A model generated the notes under the pieces. That model saw only the letters and a program-made list of their open reading frames with translations, ran no database searches and was not told the DNA's origin. Shown here piece by piece: positions 24,901-33,502 of a DNA stretch of 64,000 nucleotides. Source of the DNA: Aplidium turbinatum (taxonomy: Eukaryota > Chordata > Ascidiacea > Aplousobranchia > Polyclinidae); assembly GCA_918807975.1 (NCBI GenBank), contig OU964923.1, forward strand, positions 2,728,001 through 2,792,000, read 5' to 3'. A program made the position numbers and the translations under genes. How positions within the stretch are numbered: the stretch's first letter is position 1; the number at the start of each line of letters is the position of its first letter.

Positions 24901-26745
24901 GTGTTTTCAATTTACCCTTGGAAATTTCCTTCACAATCACATCCTTAAGTCCTAATTTGAAGTTTGTTTTAAGTACCTTGTAGTACTTTGGTTCATTTTT
25001 TCAATTTTCTGATAAAAAATGGACAAATATGATGCTCTGGGTTTTTTTATGTTTTTTTTTTGAGTTTTTTTAAGTGGCGGGTTTTTTTGGGTTGGGTAAA
25101 ATACCGACAACTCTGTCAGTAACAGCAAGCAGAAACGAAGCAACTCATGTGGCATTAGCTGGAGTGGTGGACTATACATATACCAGGAAAAAAACTTACT
25201 ATCAATCTAAATTGTGCCAAAAAGCATGGCTGATAAAAATGTTAGATACACCACTCCTATCTATAGCAAATTATTGAGCAGCCAATATCATCACAACATC
25301 ATTAAAGCAAACATACAGTATATCATAAAACTATGAGTGTAATAGGTTGCTCATTGCAGAATGCAGATGGTGCGTTTAGTATTTGTATGATATTAGTACA
25401 AACCATCACACAATGAAGATACAAAAGCAATCGACAGCATGAATGATACAATCCATATGAGCCCAGTAGTTTGTATTTGTGTTGCATTTTTACAACCATT
25501 AATTGATTACAATTATAATATAACAAGCAGTTTTGCACAATCCATGAGAGGTAGGAATATTACAAAAAAGAAAACCTATTTTTAGCAAAAAATGAGATAA
25601 AATTTAAAACCTTTATGGTTAAATATAAACAATCCTTATTTTCACCAGAATTATAGCCTAATCATCAAATCACCATTCTTAAATCCATAATTGTTGGCAG
25701 ACAACACATTTTATCACAGTATAACTATCATTACCACAGTCAAAAAAATGCTCAATACAATGTAATATAGGCCTACCGTACATGATTTATGTCTCAGCTA
25801 AACATAAAATTATTATAGTGAACATACTCTTGAAACAATTAGTTGGAGGTCATAGCAAACTCAAAATGATCAAATTAAAACACATAAAAAGCTAAAATTA
25901 TAAGATAAAACCGCATTCCACAAGCATCACAGTATCTCCAAAGTGTGAAGATTGTGTACGTCATTGAAATATACTTCAGAAATTTCAAAGTAAAGGAGAC
26001 AGAATACACATCTAAATTTACAACACGAAAACATAAGAATCTTTTGCCACAAAAATAATTAGGTTATCTTAATAACATTGTGATACGTTTGAGGGTAGAT
26101 AAGTTGTGCAAATGCCAGCAGTTGATAAATGCAGAATAGCAGTACTTAGCCTACCAACATTGTGATACCACATTATCTTTCTTGGCCTAGTCAATGCTAA
26201 CTTTAGCCTCATATAGAGAACACATACTAATTATTGCCTAAAGTGTATGTTTCTCAGCCACTTTAAGTTGTACTACACATCAGTATTTCATAAATATTAC
26301 AACGTCTGTTGAATAAGACTTACGTTGATTTATCAGGCATTATGATTGCTGAGGGTTTCAGATAGTTGTGGGTAGGCTAGCTATAAGTGAGCTAACTTAC
26401 TCATGCAGAAGCTGTTCTTTAGAAATTTTTAAAAATTTTTGTAAGGAATGAAAGTATTTTTTGATTAGCTACGGCTTTGAAATACCGTACTAAATAAAGT
26501 GTATTTTGTTACATCGAATAGTTTCTGCTGCACCCACATGGCGTAAGCGTAACATACAACCATGGAAACTGCTTTTGTATGACGTCATTTTTCGGTGTTG
26601 TCAAAAACATTTAATTTTTTTAAATTCAAATTAAATTTCTTGAACAAATATTTCAAACAAATCTTTTCATAACTTTATGAAGCAGATATCAAACTGTTAC
26701 AAACAAGAAAAATGCAAATTTTACTTACGATTCAGCTTCAGACAT
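3909..26745 (-). CDS. KIF28: Kinesin-3 family motor protein, KIF28/KLP-6-like, 25 exons, 958 residues to the last assigned codon
   Basis: Exons, 5' to 3': 26745-26729, 23912-23874, 22389-22313, 21642-21626, 21208-21186, 20649-20531, 16175-16097, 15904-15841, 14031-13845, 13658-13506, 12468-12371, 11958-11792, 11062-10902, 10757-10651, 10280-10090, 9845-9703, 8937-8797, 8239-8092, 7481-7394, 7037-6864, 6690-6568, 6305-6198, 5461-5300, 4717-4559, 4037-3909. They total 2874 nt and keep one frame across every junction. The product is a microtubule plus-end motor: motor domain (about 6-350), neck, FHA domain (about 457-560), then tail. Other kinesin-3 groups are longer and carry PH, PX or CAP-Gly domains, so KIF28/KLP-6 fits best. 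Known members are linked to mitochondrial movement and ciliary polycystin transport. Introns after 13845 and 4559 use GC donors. The start is ATG at 26745 (MSEAES). The stop is not fixed. The family is certain; the subgroup is inferred. Confidence 0.93.
5815..6115 (+). repeat. tRNA-derived SINE, family S1, near full-length copy
   Basis: It begins CGCCTCGTTAGCTCAGTGG (box A-like) and has a box B-like GTTCGACTCTCGGGG about 45 bases later. A unique body follows (ctccattcagcggcacctag, aacaacacttcaacaatcgg) and then a tail of AACCAACCAAACC repeats. It lies in the intron between 5461 and 6198. Related copies are at 45848-46031 and 24113-24425 on the plus strand, and at 46845-47108, 63465-63620 and 56080-56185 on the minus strand. 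Box B is intact here, so polymerase III transcription was possible. Confidence 0.8.
7880..7965 (+). repeat. SINE 3' fragment
   Basis: This short piece reads TGCTTTGTAAAGCGCTGAGA, then gcgctatataaa and an ATT-rich tail (attactattattactaat). This is a common SINE 3' end in invertebrates. The same theme (taagcgctttgagcaaca) ends the SINE at 43335-43560. It lies in the intron between 7481 and 8092. Confidence 0.5.
8797..10280 (-). other. KIF28: FHA domain exons (exons 15-17)
   Basis: Residues about 457-560 read [78 protein letters not shown]. The phosphopeptide-binding signature is visible: the GR turn, the S-x-x-H motif (SIQKQH), the NG turn and a terminal strand. This is the kinesin-3 FHA arrangement, placed directly after the neck, and in the family it helps dimerisation and cargo or partner recognition. 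The exon junctions (10090/9845 and 9703/8937) fall inside the domain with matching phases (2 and 1). Confidence 0.9.
11990..12090 (+). repeat. tRNA-headed SINE fragment
   Basis: GGTTTAGTGGACAACAAG resembles a box A region, and GGGTTCGATTCCTCG is a good box B. Both lie in the kinesin intron between 11958 and 12371. The CCA-proximal part is not tRNA-like, so this is a SINE head rather than a tRNA gene. The body after 12090 was not matched to another copy in the window. Confidence 0.5.
12695..13300 (-). repeat. S1 SINE relic interrupted by a MITE
   Basis: Antisense S1 sequence (ccactgacgcaggcccggtc) up to 12747 resumes after 13262. The same motif occurs uninterrupted at 46957-46978 and 63477-63499. 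The sequence between is the element described at 12748-13262. The right-hand continuation is short and diverged. Confidence 0.6.
12748..13262. mobile_element. 515-bp MITE with 9-bp target duplication, nested in a SINE
   Basis: The ends are inverted: GCGAAATTTTTTTCACACGA on the left, and the right end read in reverse is GCGAAATTTTTTCTCCCACGA. The element is flanked by perfect 9-bp duplications GGCCCGGTC at 12739-12747 and 13263-13271. A 9-bp duplication fits Mutator-like elements. The inside has no coding capacity but contains two TTAACCCT words and a tRNA-like GGGCGTCGAACC. It lies in the kinesin intron between 12468 and 13506. Confidence 0.8.
14032..15840. other. Kinesin intron, nothing recognised
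   Basis: This is the 1.8 kb intron between the exons at 13845-14031 and 15841-15904. A faint antisense SINE motif (ccactgacacagacccggtc) lies near 15716-15736. Several open frames of 60-110 codons exist, but they lack domains and splice context. Confidence 0.6.
17167..17779. mobile_element. TTAA-flanked MITE, piggyBac-like
   Basis: TTAA at 17163-17166 and 17780-17783 flanks a 613-bp AT-rich block. The block starts CCCTATCTGTAGCG and ends AAGATGGGG, which reads CCCCATCTT in reverse. Short C-rich inverted ends next to TTAA are the piggyBac signature, and Kolobok elements share the TTAA target. No transposase remains. A GCCCC/GGGGC pair is also seen just inside each end. Confidence 0.5.
19187..19703. 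mobile_element. hAT MITE, 517 bp
   Basis: The left end is CAGGGGTCACCAAACTTTTT. The right end is AGCTTGGTGACCTCTG, its imperfect inverse. The flanks are ATCCAGAT (19179-19186) and ATCAAGAT (19704-19711), an 8-bp target duplication with one change. GGGCCGG words are repeated just inside both ends, as in many animal hAT elements. There is no coding region. It shares its terminal design with the copies at 1-594 and 31560-33494. Confidence 0.85.
19763..20148. repeat. 386-bp near-perfect palindrome (foldback) with hammerhead-like cores
   Basis: Arms of about 175 bases run from GAACCATAGAGAAATAAAAC (19763) inwards and are mirrored outwards to 20148, around a loop of about 30 bases. The 14-mer ATCAAATAAGTATG stands just outside the left arm (19750) and again about 28 bases beyond the right arm. 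Each arm contains CCTGATGAGG, a self-complementary ACACGTACGTGT block, then GAAAACGTT, in opposite orientations (cores at 19855-19883 minus and 20027-20054 plus). This arrangement recalls hammerhead ribozymes of Penelope-like retroelements. Confidence 0.75.
22759..23756. mobile_element. MULE-like DNA transposon, 998 bp, with about 200-bp terminal inverted repeats
   Basis: A perfect 8-bp duplication TTATTTTT (22751-22758 and 23757-23764) flanks ends beginning GGG. The inverted repeats run about 22759-22962 and 23563-23756. They are built from repeated words such as TTAGGTGC, GGCGCC and CACTGTGGCG. Part of the right repeat is duplicated again inside (23488-23524). On the minus strand, about 22980-23060 reads [10 protein letters not shown] and [12 protein letters not shown], which resembles a decayed FLYWCH zinc finger often found in MULE proteins. 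There is no intact transposase. It lies in the kinesin intron between 22389 and 23874. Confidence 0.7.
24113..24425 (+). repeat. S1 SINE, diverged copy
   Basis: AATAGCTCAATTGGTTCAAC begins a copy that matches the S1 body in several places: ggtctccatccagcgcaacc, aacaacacttcaacaagtgg and aaagcctctacaa. The box B region is badly decayed. It lies in the first intron downstream of exon 26729-26745. Confidence 0.65.
24426..26728. other. Kinesin first intron, nothing recognised
   Basis: AT-rich sequence without a recognisable repeat beyond the SINE copy just before it. One TAGGCCTAC word lies near 25768, and a TGACGTCA site at 26580-26587 is close to the downstream first exon. Open frames here are short and without domains. 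Confidence 0.5.
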
Positions 26746-27880
26746 TGTGAGGCTCTTGAAGTGCTATGCTTTTTATGAGATAATTCTTATTTTTTCGACA
26801 AACAATACAATAAAGTCCAATGAAATGAAACCCTGATTACGCTTTATTTTGCATAAATTAGGCTAATCTGTAGCCTGAGCTTGGTTGAAGCAATAATAAG
26901 CTTAGCAGAAGTATCTGTCATGCAACTCTAAACAAGTTGACAAAAATTGTTTTGTTATTTTTGAAAAAATTCTTATGGTTTTACCAAAAGGTTCAAGTTT
27001 CACACTTAGGCTGATACCCAACCTAATGTTCTTGTTTATCGTGTGTCACACGGCCGTAGCCCAGAGCACGAAGGCTCTGGAAAGCAAAGCCAAATTGTTC
27101 TTATTACCGTCTACCGAGAGATGTACGGTAAACTATTTTGAAAAAAATTCCATGCAGGTGAAAGCAAGCACACCAGAAGCATCACACCATCAACTAACTT
27201 TGATTATAGCCTACAGGCCGCGAATTAATCCTCATGTTGAGGGTGTAAACATCATAAAAAGCTGTTTTTACTGTTTTGCCAATTTGCACAACTGTTGATG
27301 GATAGCCTCCCACATCTATGGAGGGCGGACACACCGCAAAAGTTATCTAAATCACATTGCCCCTATTTTTTACCGTGCAAAATAACTTTGAATCTGAACA
27401 CATTGTAGAAAAAATACTTCGTGTTTTTCTCGAGTTGCCGAGTCTCCTAATTAGTTCACCCATCAGAGGATTGTGCATGATAACAGCAAGATTTGTTTTC
27501 AACTAAAAATATTGGGCTATGCGGGGGATCGACAAGCTATTTGGCCTAAAAACTTGGCCTCTGTTAATCTAAATTTCATGCCTGAAGCCTGCCGGCTGTG
27601 TCACTCGTCACTAGTTCGACTGGCATAAGCTTGCATCGGTTTTGATGCCGTTTCAATAGTTGATTTTTCGTAAGAAATTGTAGGCTGACGATCATCGCTA
27701 GTCACAAAAACTACGGTAGGCTACGTCAAAAATCTTAGTTTTCAAAAAAAGGCAGTTTGAACATATAGTGGCTGCACTACATTTTCAATTTTGCATTTAC
27801 ATTTATTTCAAGAGATAGAGATGTCGCAGTTCTCAAAACAAAAAGCACTCACTAAAGAAAGAACAAAAATGAAGAAGATC
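26746..27880. other. Upstream flank of the downstream first exon
   Basis: This region would hold the promoter if ATG 26745 is the main start. No TATA box at a sensible distance or other core element is clear. A 107-codon plus-strand open frame (26975-27298) starts with a hydrophobic stretch (LIPNLMFLFIVCHTAVAQ) that mimics a signal peptide. It lacks conserved content and I do not call it. Confidence 0.4.
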
Positions 27881-27887
27881 AGAGTTT

Positions 27888-28136
27888 GGCTAATTCTTCC
27901 CCTTTCTGACAAAAAGAAGTCATTCACATTTTAGCAAAAATGGAATTATGGAGGATTACATATGGAAAAAAAATCTCACAAAACAAAGCCCACAAATGAA
28001 GCTTCTCTTTCAGCAAAGTTTGTTCTTTCAGTGTAATGCTAAATTGTATTGAGTAAAAATAAACGCGTTTCATCAATTTTCTCAGAACAGTGTTTTCGGG
28101 GTTGCTTCTTTTTATCAGAAAGGGGCAGAATTAGCA
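27888..28136. mobile_element. Short MITE with about 30-bp inverted ends
   Basis: GCTAATTCTTCCCCTTTCTG at the left is mirrored by CAGAAAGGGGCAGAATTAGC at the right end (28117-28136), with AAAAAGAA continuing both arms inward. The spacer is about 190 bp and non-coding. No clear target duplication was found, so the family is unknown. Confidence 0.65.
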
Positions 28137-28139
28137 GGG

Positions 28140-28345
28140 ACGATGACAGGATATTTTGGGCCCGGTACCAATGAGATCCTTGGGCCCCAAATCAGGACAC
28201 TTCTAAGAAAAAACACTCTATTTAAAAAAAATGCTGTGGTTTCTTCATGTTTCCAAGCCCCTTGAAAGGTTTCGGGCACTAAAACTTATCCCGGGGGGCC
28301 CGGATTCAAAAGAACCCCCTGGACCCATCTGTCCACGCTACTGCT
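28140..28345. repeat. Dispersed ~200-bp GC-rich repeat, family D
   Basis: Characteristic words appear in order: TTTGGGCCCGGTACCAATGA, caaatcaggacacttctaag, cccttgaaaggtttcgggc and ccggattcaaaag, ending near ccctggaccc...ctgtccacg. Copies of the same layout are at 54335-54560 and 60640-60835 (same orientation), and at 60130-60320, 60418-60625 and 63755-63925 (inverted). The unit of about 205 bp, the lack of coding and the wide spread suggest a non-autonomous transposon. Confidence 0.7.
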
Positions 28346-29576
28346 AATTATCCCATAGTTTTTGTTATAAGCCATAAAATTTAAACTGCACATTTTTCAT
28401 TTAAAATTGCAAACTTTGTGTGATGAAATTGTATCTTAGTTATCCGCGAACCGAAAAAAATCATTTAGGCTACCAAAGTGGATACAATTCTAAGCTTATC
28501 ATATAGACCTGTCTAACTACTAGTAACTTCAGTCATCGAAACATTTTTTTTTATCTGGCTATCCCCAAAAGTCACACATTTTCCAATAGTGTTCTTCGTT
28601 AATGGGCAGACATTACGACAAAGCTCTGAGCCCATCTGTAATGGTGAGAAAAAGGCAACACAATAGAGACCAATAGCTTTTCAATGTAGACAAAGAGCAG
28701 GTTATGTGTACACTGCACAGTGCACAGTACATAGCCAAAGCCACAATTAACTTTCTTATGTCACCAAAAGGTGTCAATAAAGAAGTTGTTGGATTTTGAA
28801 TGTTCTTTCTAAGCATTGCATAACATATTCGGACAGGGGTAAATTTATGAGAGCACCATACTATAAAAAACTTTTAAAACTGTGACATTAAAGAAATAAA
28901 ACCAGTCAGGTTCAATACCTTGAATAATTTTGATAAAGCTTTCTCAACAATAAACGCATTTTTTTCTTTATCTCACTGTATCCCATGCGCTTCCACAGCG
29001 CTACTTTGTAAAACGAAATAATCACATCCCCGAGATTATTTATTAGTTTCATATAACCGATGTAAAACTTTAACTTTTTGAAGACTCAATATTGTTTCAC
29101 AAAGGCATAACTACAATCAGTGATTGACTTGGAGTTGAGAGAAAGACTGAAATTCAATATGTTGGCAAATGTGCTTACGTCACAAAACATAACGTATGCT
29201 GACTGATTATTACGTTTCCGATGCTTCTTTAGCAAAAAACAATCCTCTTCAATATCGTAGCCCTTATCATAAGACAGCTTCAAAATGCAAAGCTTCTAGA
29301 AAACCGATCTGCCATCTGTTCCACAAGTGAACCACCCTCCTTGCAAAACCTTTTTACATTATTTTAACGTTTAAACAGCAACTTTCACAGACTAGGCATT
29401 TCCCCAAAGAGCAAATTTCGCCATTTTTTACATTGATTCAACGTTTGCAGATGTTGAATTAATGTAAAAATGACTGATTTTAATGTTTGGGTTTGTAAGG
29501 CCAAGCTTTCGTATTGAACATACGTGAGTTATCATTTCGTCCGATTTACATTTAAAGAAATTAGTTTGAAAGTCAT

Positions 29577-30345
29577 CATCATTATGTTCCTCGATTTGAG
29601 GGTTGGATACAATGCACCATTGTTCTCGACCATGAGCTGCGCGTACTGCATTTTCATAACTTAAATTTGTCCATTTAGTGATGTTTGATGTCTAAATCAT
29701 TCTTGATCTGTCTTTGTTTCTTCTACCATTTATCTTTCCTTCTATTAATGATCTTTGTAACGAGTTTTGCCTTATTGTGTGTCCGAAATACTTCAATTTT
29801 CTTTCTTTGACTATTTGTAAGAGAATTTTACTTGAATTGAATTTGGATAAAAGTTCATCGTTAGTGATTTTTTGTTTCCATGAAATTTTTAACATTTGCC
29901 TGTATGACCAGAGCTCGAAGGCATCGAACCGTTTTTCCATTTTTTGTGATACTGTCCAAGTTTTAGAGTTGTATAAAAGGGTTGACCAGATATAACATTT
30001 TAGTATCCTTTTACGAATTGATAAATTTAAACTTTGATTGATTGAAACATTTTTCATTTTTCCAAATATAGTTCTTGCAATTTCTATCCGTCTTAAAATT
30101 TCATGTTCACACCTCCCATCTTCAGTTATTAAATGTCCAAGATAAGAAAAAGATTTTACTTTTTGTATATTTTCTTTGTCAATTATAATTTGGAGTACTG
30201 GAGTGTCTGGTGATTTTGAGATTATCATTGATTTAGTCTTTTTAGTGTTAATTTTCATATTAAAATCTTTGCCAATTAAGTTGACATTGTCCAATATTTC
30301 TTGAAGATCTTCTTGTGATTTAGCCAACAGAACAGTATCATCAGC
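29577..30345 (-). mobile_element. LINE (non-LTR retrotransposon) fragment: reverse transcriptase C-terminal part
   Basis: The minus strand reads ADDTVLLAKSQEDLQEIL (the reverse-transcriptase active-site box), MKINTKKTKSMIISK, VKSFSYLGHLITEDGRCEHE, ILRRIEIARTIFGKMKNV, LKCYIWSTLLYNSKTWTVS and RFDAFELWSYRQMLKISW. After a TAG stop near 29689 the same frame continues NLSYENAVRAAHGREQW and IVSNPQIEEHNDD, the usual C-terminus of this LINE type. The copy therefore has one internal stop and lacks everything upstream of the active-site box, where the tandem array begins. It lies between the two candidate kinesin first exons. Confidence 0.9.
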
Positions 30346-30854
30346 TGTATCATCATCAGGACAGAACAGTATCATCAGCTGTATCATCATCAGTGCAGAA
30401 CAGTATCATCAGCTGTATCATCATCAGTACAGAACAGTATCATCAGCTGTATCATCATCAGTACAGAACAGTATCATCAGCTGTATCATCATCAGTACAG
30501 AACAGTATCATCAGCTGTATCATCATCAGTACAGAACAGTATCATCAGCTGTATCATCATCAGTACAGAACAGTATCATCAGCTGTATCATCATCAGTAC
30601 AGAACAGTATCATCAGCTGTATCATCATCAGTACAGAACAGTATCATCAGCTGTATCATCATCAGTACAGAACAGTATCATCAGCTGTATCATCATCAGT
30701 ACAGAACAGTATCATCAGCTGTATCATCATCAGTACAGAACAGTATCATCAGCTGTATCATCATCAGTACAGAACAGTATCATCAGCTGTATCATCATCA
30801 GTACAGAACAGTATCATCAGCTGTATCATCATCAGTACAGAACAGTATCATCAG
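30328..30854. repeat. Tandem array, fifteen 34-bp units plus half a unit
   Basis: The unit starts CAGAACAGTATCATCAGCTG and continues tatcatcatcagta. Fifteen units are nearly identical (only the first two differ at one or two bases), with no length variation, followed by a 17-base partial unit. Read on the minus strand, the unit contains the codons for ADDTVL, so it grew out of the adjoining LINE active-site sequence. The plus strand happens to be open through all three unit frames and gives a 160-codon periodic frame with no likely function. Confidence 0.95.
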
Positions 30855-30887
30855 TTTGAAAGTAACGTTGATTAAACGTTACATATT

Positions 30888-31085
30888 GTCGGCTGCATAG
30901 CCGAGTGGTGAGAGCCCTGGAACGGCAATCGAAAGGGCGCCGGTTTGACACCGCTAAAGAGCATGCGGCTGTGTCTCGGCTGGCTGGACACCATGCGGCT
31001 GGACACGAAGATTGGCTTCCTTGTCTTCCCGTCCACTTAATCTAAATCTTCAACCACTGAGTGTAAGCCTGGATACGACAAATGT
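30888..31085 (+). repeat. tRNA-headed SINE, family S3
   Basis: It starts GGCTGCATAGCCGAGTGGTG (box A, serine/leucine-tRNA style) and has a box B-like GGTTTGACACC. A body follows with ggctggacac duplicated in tandem, ttggcttccttgtctt, and a tail near ggatacgacaa. A second copy lies at 46225-46410 with a better box B (GGTTCGACACC). Confidence 0.75.
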
Positions 31086-31559
31086 TACATATTGATTTTA
31101 ATTATCTTGGATGTCCATCAATCAATATTGACATTGTATCCAGTTTCAAGAGCTCTTGAATTCACTCAGTAGTAGGCTTACGATTATTTTTCAATCACCT
31201 TAACATTTTATTACGGTTAAGTGACACAAAACAGCATCTCTTATGAATGCCTTGTTCAAGTCTACACCTGGCAACACTCTCATTGCTTGCAATATCAAAT
31301 CAAACGTAACTATTTAACCAAACAATTAAACGAAATTTTTATCCAAGACAAAAATCGACTATTATATGTTTGATTTTGACAAACGTTTTGCAATGATTCC
31401 ATTTGCAATTACTGCACAATGCAATTTTATCTTTCAATCTAAAAACTAAATTTATCAAAGTGTAAAACTTTCAAAATTTTCTTAAAAGTTCTTATCAAAT
31501 CAAGCCAATTTATTGTGTTACCTTATTCAAATAGATAAGGCACTAATGATGCTCTACAA

Positions 31560-33494
31560 CAGGGGTGACGAACCTTTTTGCGGTCGCGGCCACTTTGTCA
31601 ATTACACATGAGTTATCGGACCACACAACTTTTTAATCGTAATCTACTATGACATCTTTTAAAAGCGACTCAAGATATTATTCATGAAAAGTAACAAACG
31701 GCAGATAAAAGTAATAAAACCATTAACCAACACAGTTGAAATGATCTTACGCAGAATCGAAACATACAACAGTAAAAAATAAAAACAAATTAACTTGAGC
31801 AAAAAGGATAGAGCAACAGTACTTGCACTGATAATGAAGACAGTATAATTTTCGAAGCGTTTGCTTTCATATGAGTATAATTTCTTTTTTTTTGGCTCTA
31901 TCCTTTTTGCTCAAGTTGACTAAATGTTTCGACCATTATGCTCCGAAACAACAAATCAGTTAATCAAATTTCTTTTTCAAACAACAAACAAAAGCCCATG
32001 CGAATCATACAGCTGATGCTATCTAATGCAGCGTTGAAGCATAAAATATTAAAAAATCACATTGAAGCATTGAATTTTTTTGCTTAGTGGGATTTTTGGA
32101 AAGTTTTTTTGCTTGACTAAGCGTTCAACATTAGGTCGAACAGACGATGTGGCAACTCTCAGCTGCATACTAAGATTTTCATCTGTCAGCCTCGACCTGT
32201 AACGACTTTTTGTAAAGTGCATTTTAGAAAAGAACTGTTCGAATAGGTACGTGCTGCCGAAAACAGGTGATCATTTGAGAGCGCGAGCTCTCAAGTTTGG
32301 AAACTCTTCCTTTGATAAATATAGGCTACACGATAAAATTCAAGCAACGGCTTGTTCACATAGCCTACATTGCTTTTAGCGTGTCATCACTCTGTAGTTT
32401 TATGAGTTCAAGTTGGAGCTCATAGGGTGCAGAAGCAGGTGTAACATTGAAGGGGATAGAAAAGACATCAAGCTCCAGTTCTTTGCTTTTGATATCCTGA
32501 AATTTGACATTAAAAGTTTCCAAAAGACTTGAACATTCCAAAGCGTATTGAGTACATGAAGTTGGATTGTGTTTTTTCAATGTGGGAAAATGCGCGCAAT
32601 TGTTATCTTTCAACTGATTTTCCCAAAGGCTCAGCATTGACATGAAAGATTTGACCTTGGAAAACATCGAGTGCAACAGTTGACCTGGCCCTTGAAGTTG
32701 TACATTTAAGTCGTTTAAATACTTAGTGACATCTAACATAAATCCTAAATCGCACAACCAATTTTTATCTTCCAGCTCAGTCAAAGGACACTTCTTCAAA
32801 TTCATAAACTCAATAATTTCTAGCAGAAGAGAATGAAAGCGCCCAAGCATATTCCCACAACTTGTCCAACGAACAGCACTGAAATAAAGGAGATCATCAT
32901 AGTCTGCATCAAAGTCTTTGAGAACTTGCTTGAATATGCGGATGTTTGGATCTCTCTTTTACTAGAGTTAATGCAGTCTGTAACTACCGATATCACATGA
33001 TCAAACTTCACAGATTTTGCGCAAAGGCTTTGCTGGTAAATAATGCAATGACAAAATACCAACTCATCATGTCGAATTCCTTTTGCATCCATTTCCTTCT
33101 TCAACAATGATCATCAACAGTATTATAGCCGATGCGGCCTTTGATGAACTAGATGCTCAGTTCGTAAATTTTTCCAGTGTTCCCTTTGTCGCGCAGTGTC
33201 CCAAAGTGTTCTTGGTTGGCTGATCGATGTATTGAAATTGGATATAAATGTTGTTCGTTGTCTGCCACGAGCACGTTTCCCGAGCACGTTGGTATCAACA
33301 ATGATACCAACCCTTTATGTTTCCCAACCATAGCTGGTGCGCCATCAGTAGCAACGCCACACAGCCTATCTAATGGTAGGTTGAAGTTGCCTAAGGCTTG
33401 GATGAGCTCTTTTGTCTTTAATGCATGAGTGATTGTCAAATTTTTTTGCGGGCCCCACAAAATTCTTTGACGGGCCGCAGGTTCGTCACCTCTG
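31560..33494 (-). mobile_element. hAT transposon, 1935-bp deletion derivative with perfect target duplication
   Basis: The ends are CAGGGGTGACGAACCTTTTT and GGTTCGTCACCTCTG. The flanks CTCTACAA (31552-31559 and 33495-33502) are a perfect 8-bp duplication. On the minus strand, transposase pieces run in order: LPLDRLCGVATDGAPAMVG (33460-33149, with the catalytic-region TDGAPAM), MLKKEMDAKGIRHDELVF (33107-32820), then MLGRFHSLLLEIIEFMNL to ELELDVFSIPFNVTPASAP (32850-32365). The three pieces are in different frames, and the N-terminal BED-finger part is missing, so it cannot encode its own transposase. Near the left end, a 26-base inverted pair (31787-31812 and 31895-31921) forms a hairpin. It is related to the copy at 1-594. 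Confidence 0.9.
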
Positions 33495-33502
33495 CTCTAC
33501 AA

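Larger units (their letters stand above)
10902..26745 (-). other. KIF28: Kinesin motor domain and neck (exons 1-13)
   Basis: All kinesin landmarks are present in order. [12 protein letters not shown] lies near residues 7-18. [13 protein letters not shown] is built across the 23-nt exon. The P-loop GQTGSGKS is at 107-114 and switch I NATSSRAH at 220-227. Switch II DLAGSE (256-261) spans the 13506/12468 junction. The microtubule-binding helix region [18 protein letters not shown] follows, then [38 protein letters not shown] and [18 protein letters not shown]. No catalytic residue is missing, so an active ATPase is expected. The neck is followed by the coiled-coil-prone [15 protein letters not shown]. 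Exons 4 (17 nt) and 5 (23 nt) are microexons that encode the strand just before the conserved YW. Confidence 0.93.

Noticed and set aside
26975-27298. Plus-strand frame with a signal-peptide-like start
   Set aside because: The hydrophobic start is not followed by conserved or cysteine-patterned sequence, and there is no promoter or splice context. Treated as chance.
30328-30854. CRISPR-like array
   Set aside because: The 34-bp units are directly adjacent with no unique spacers, and the host is clearly a eukaryote. It is a simple tandem array derived from the LINE.
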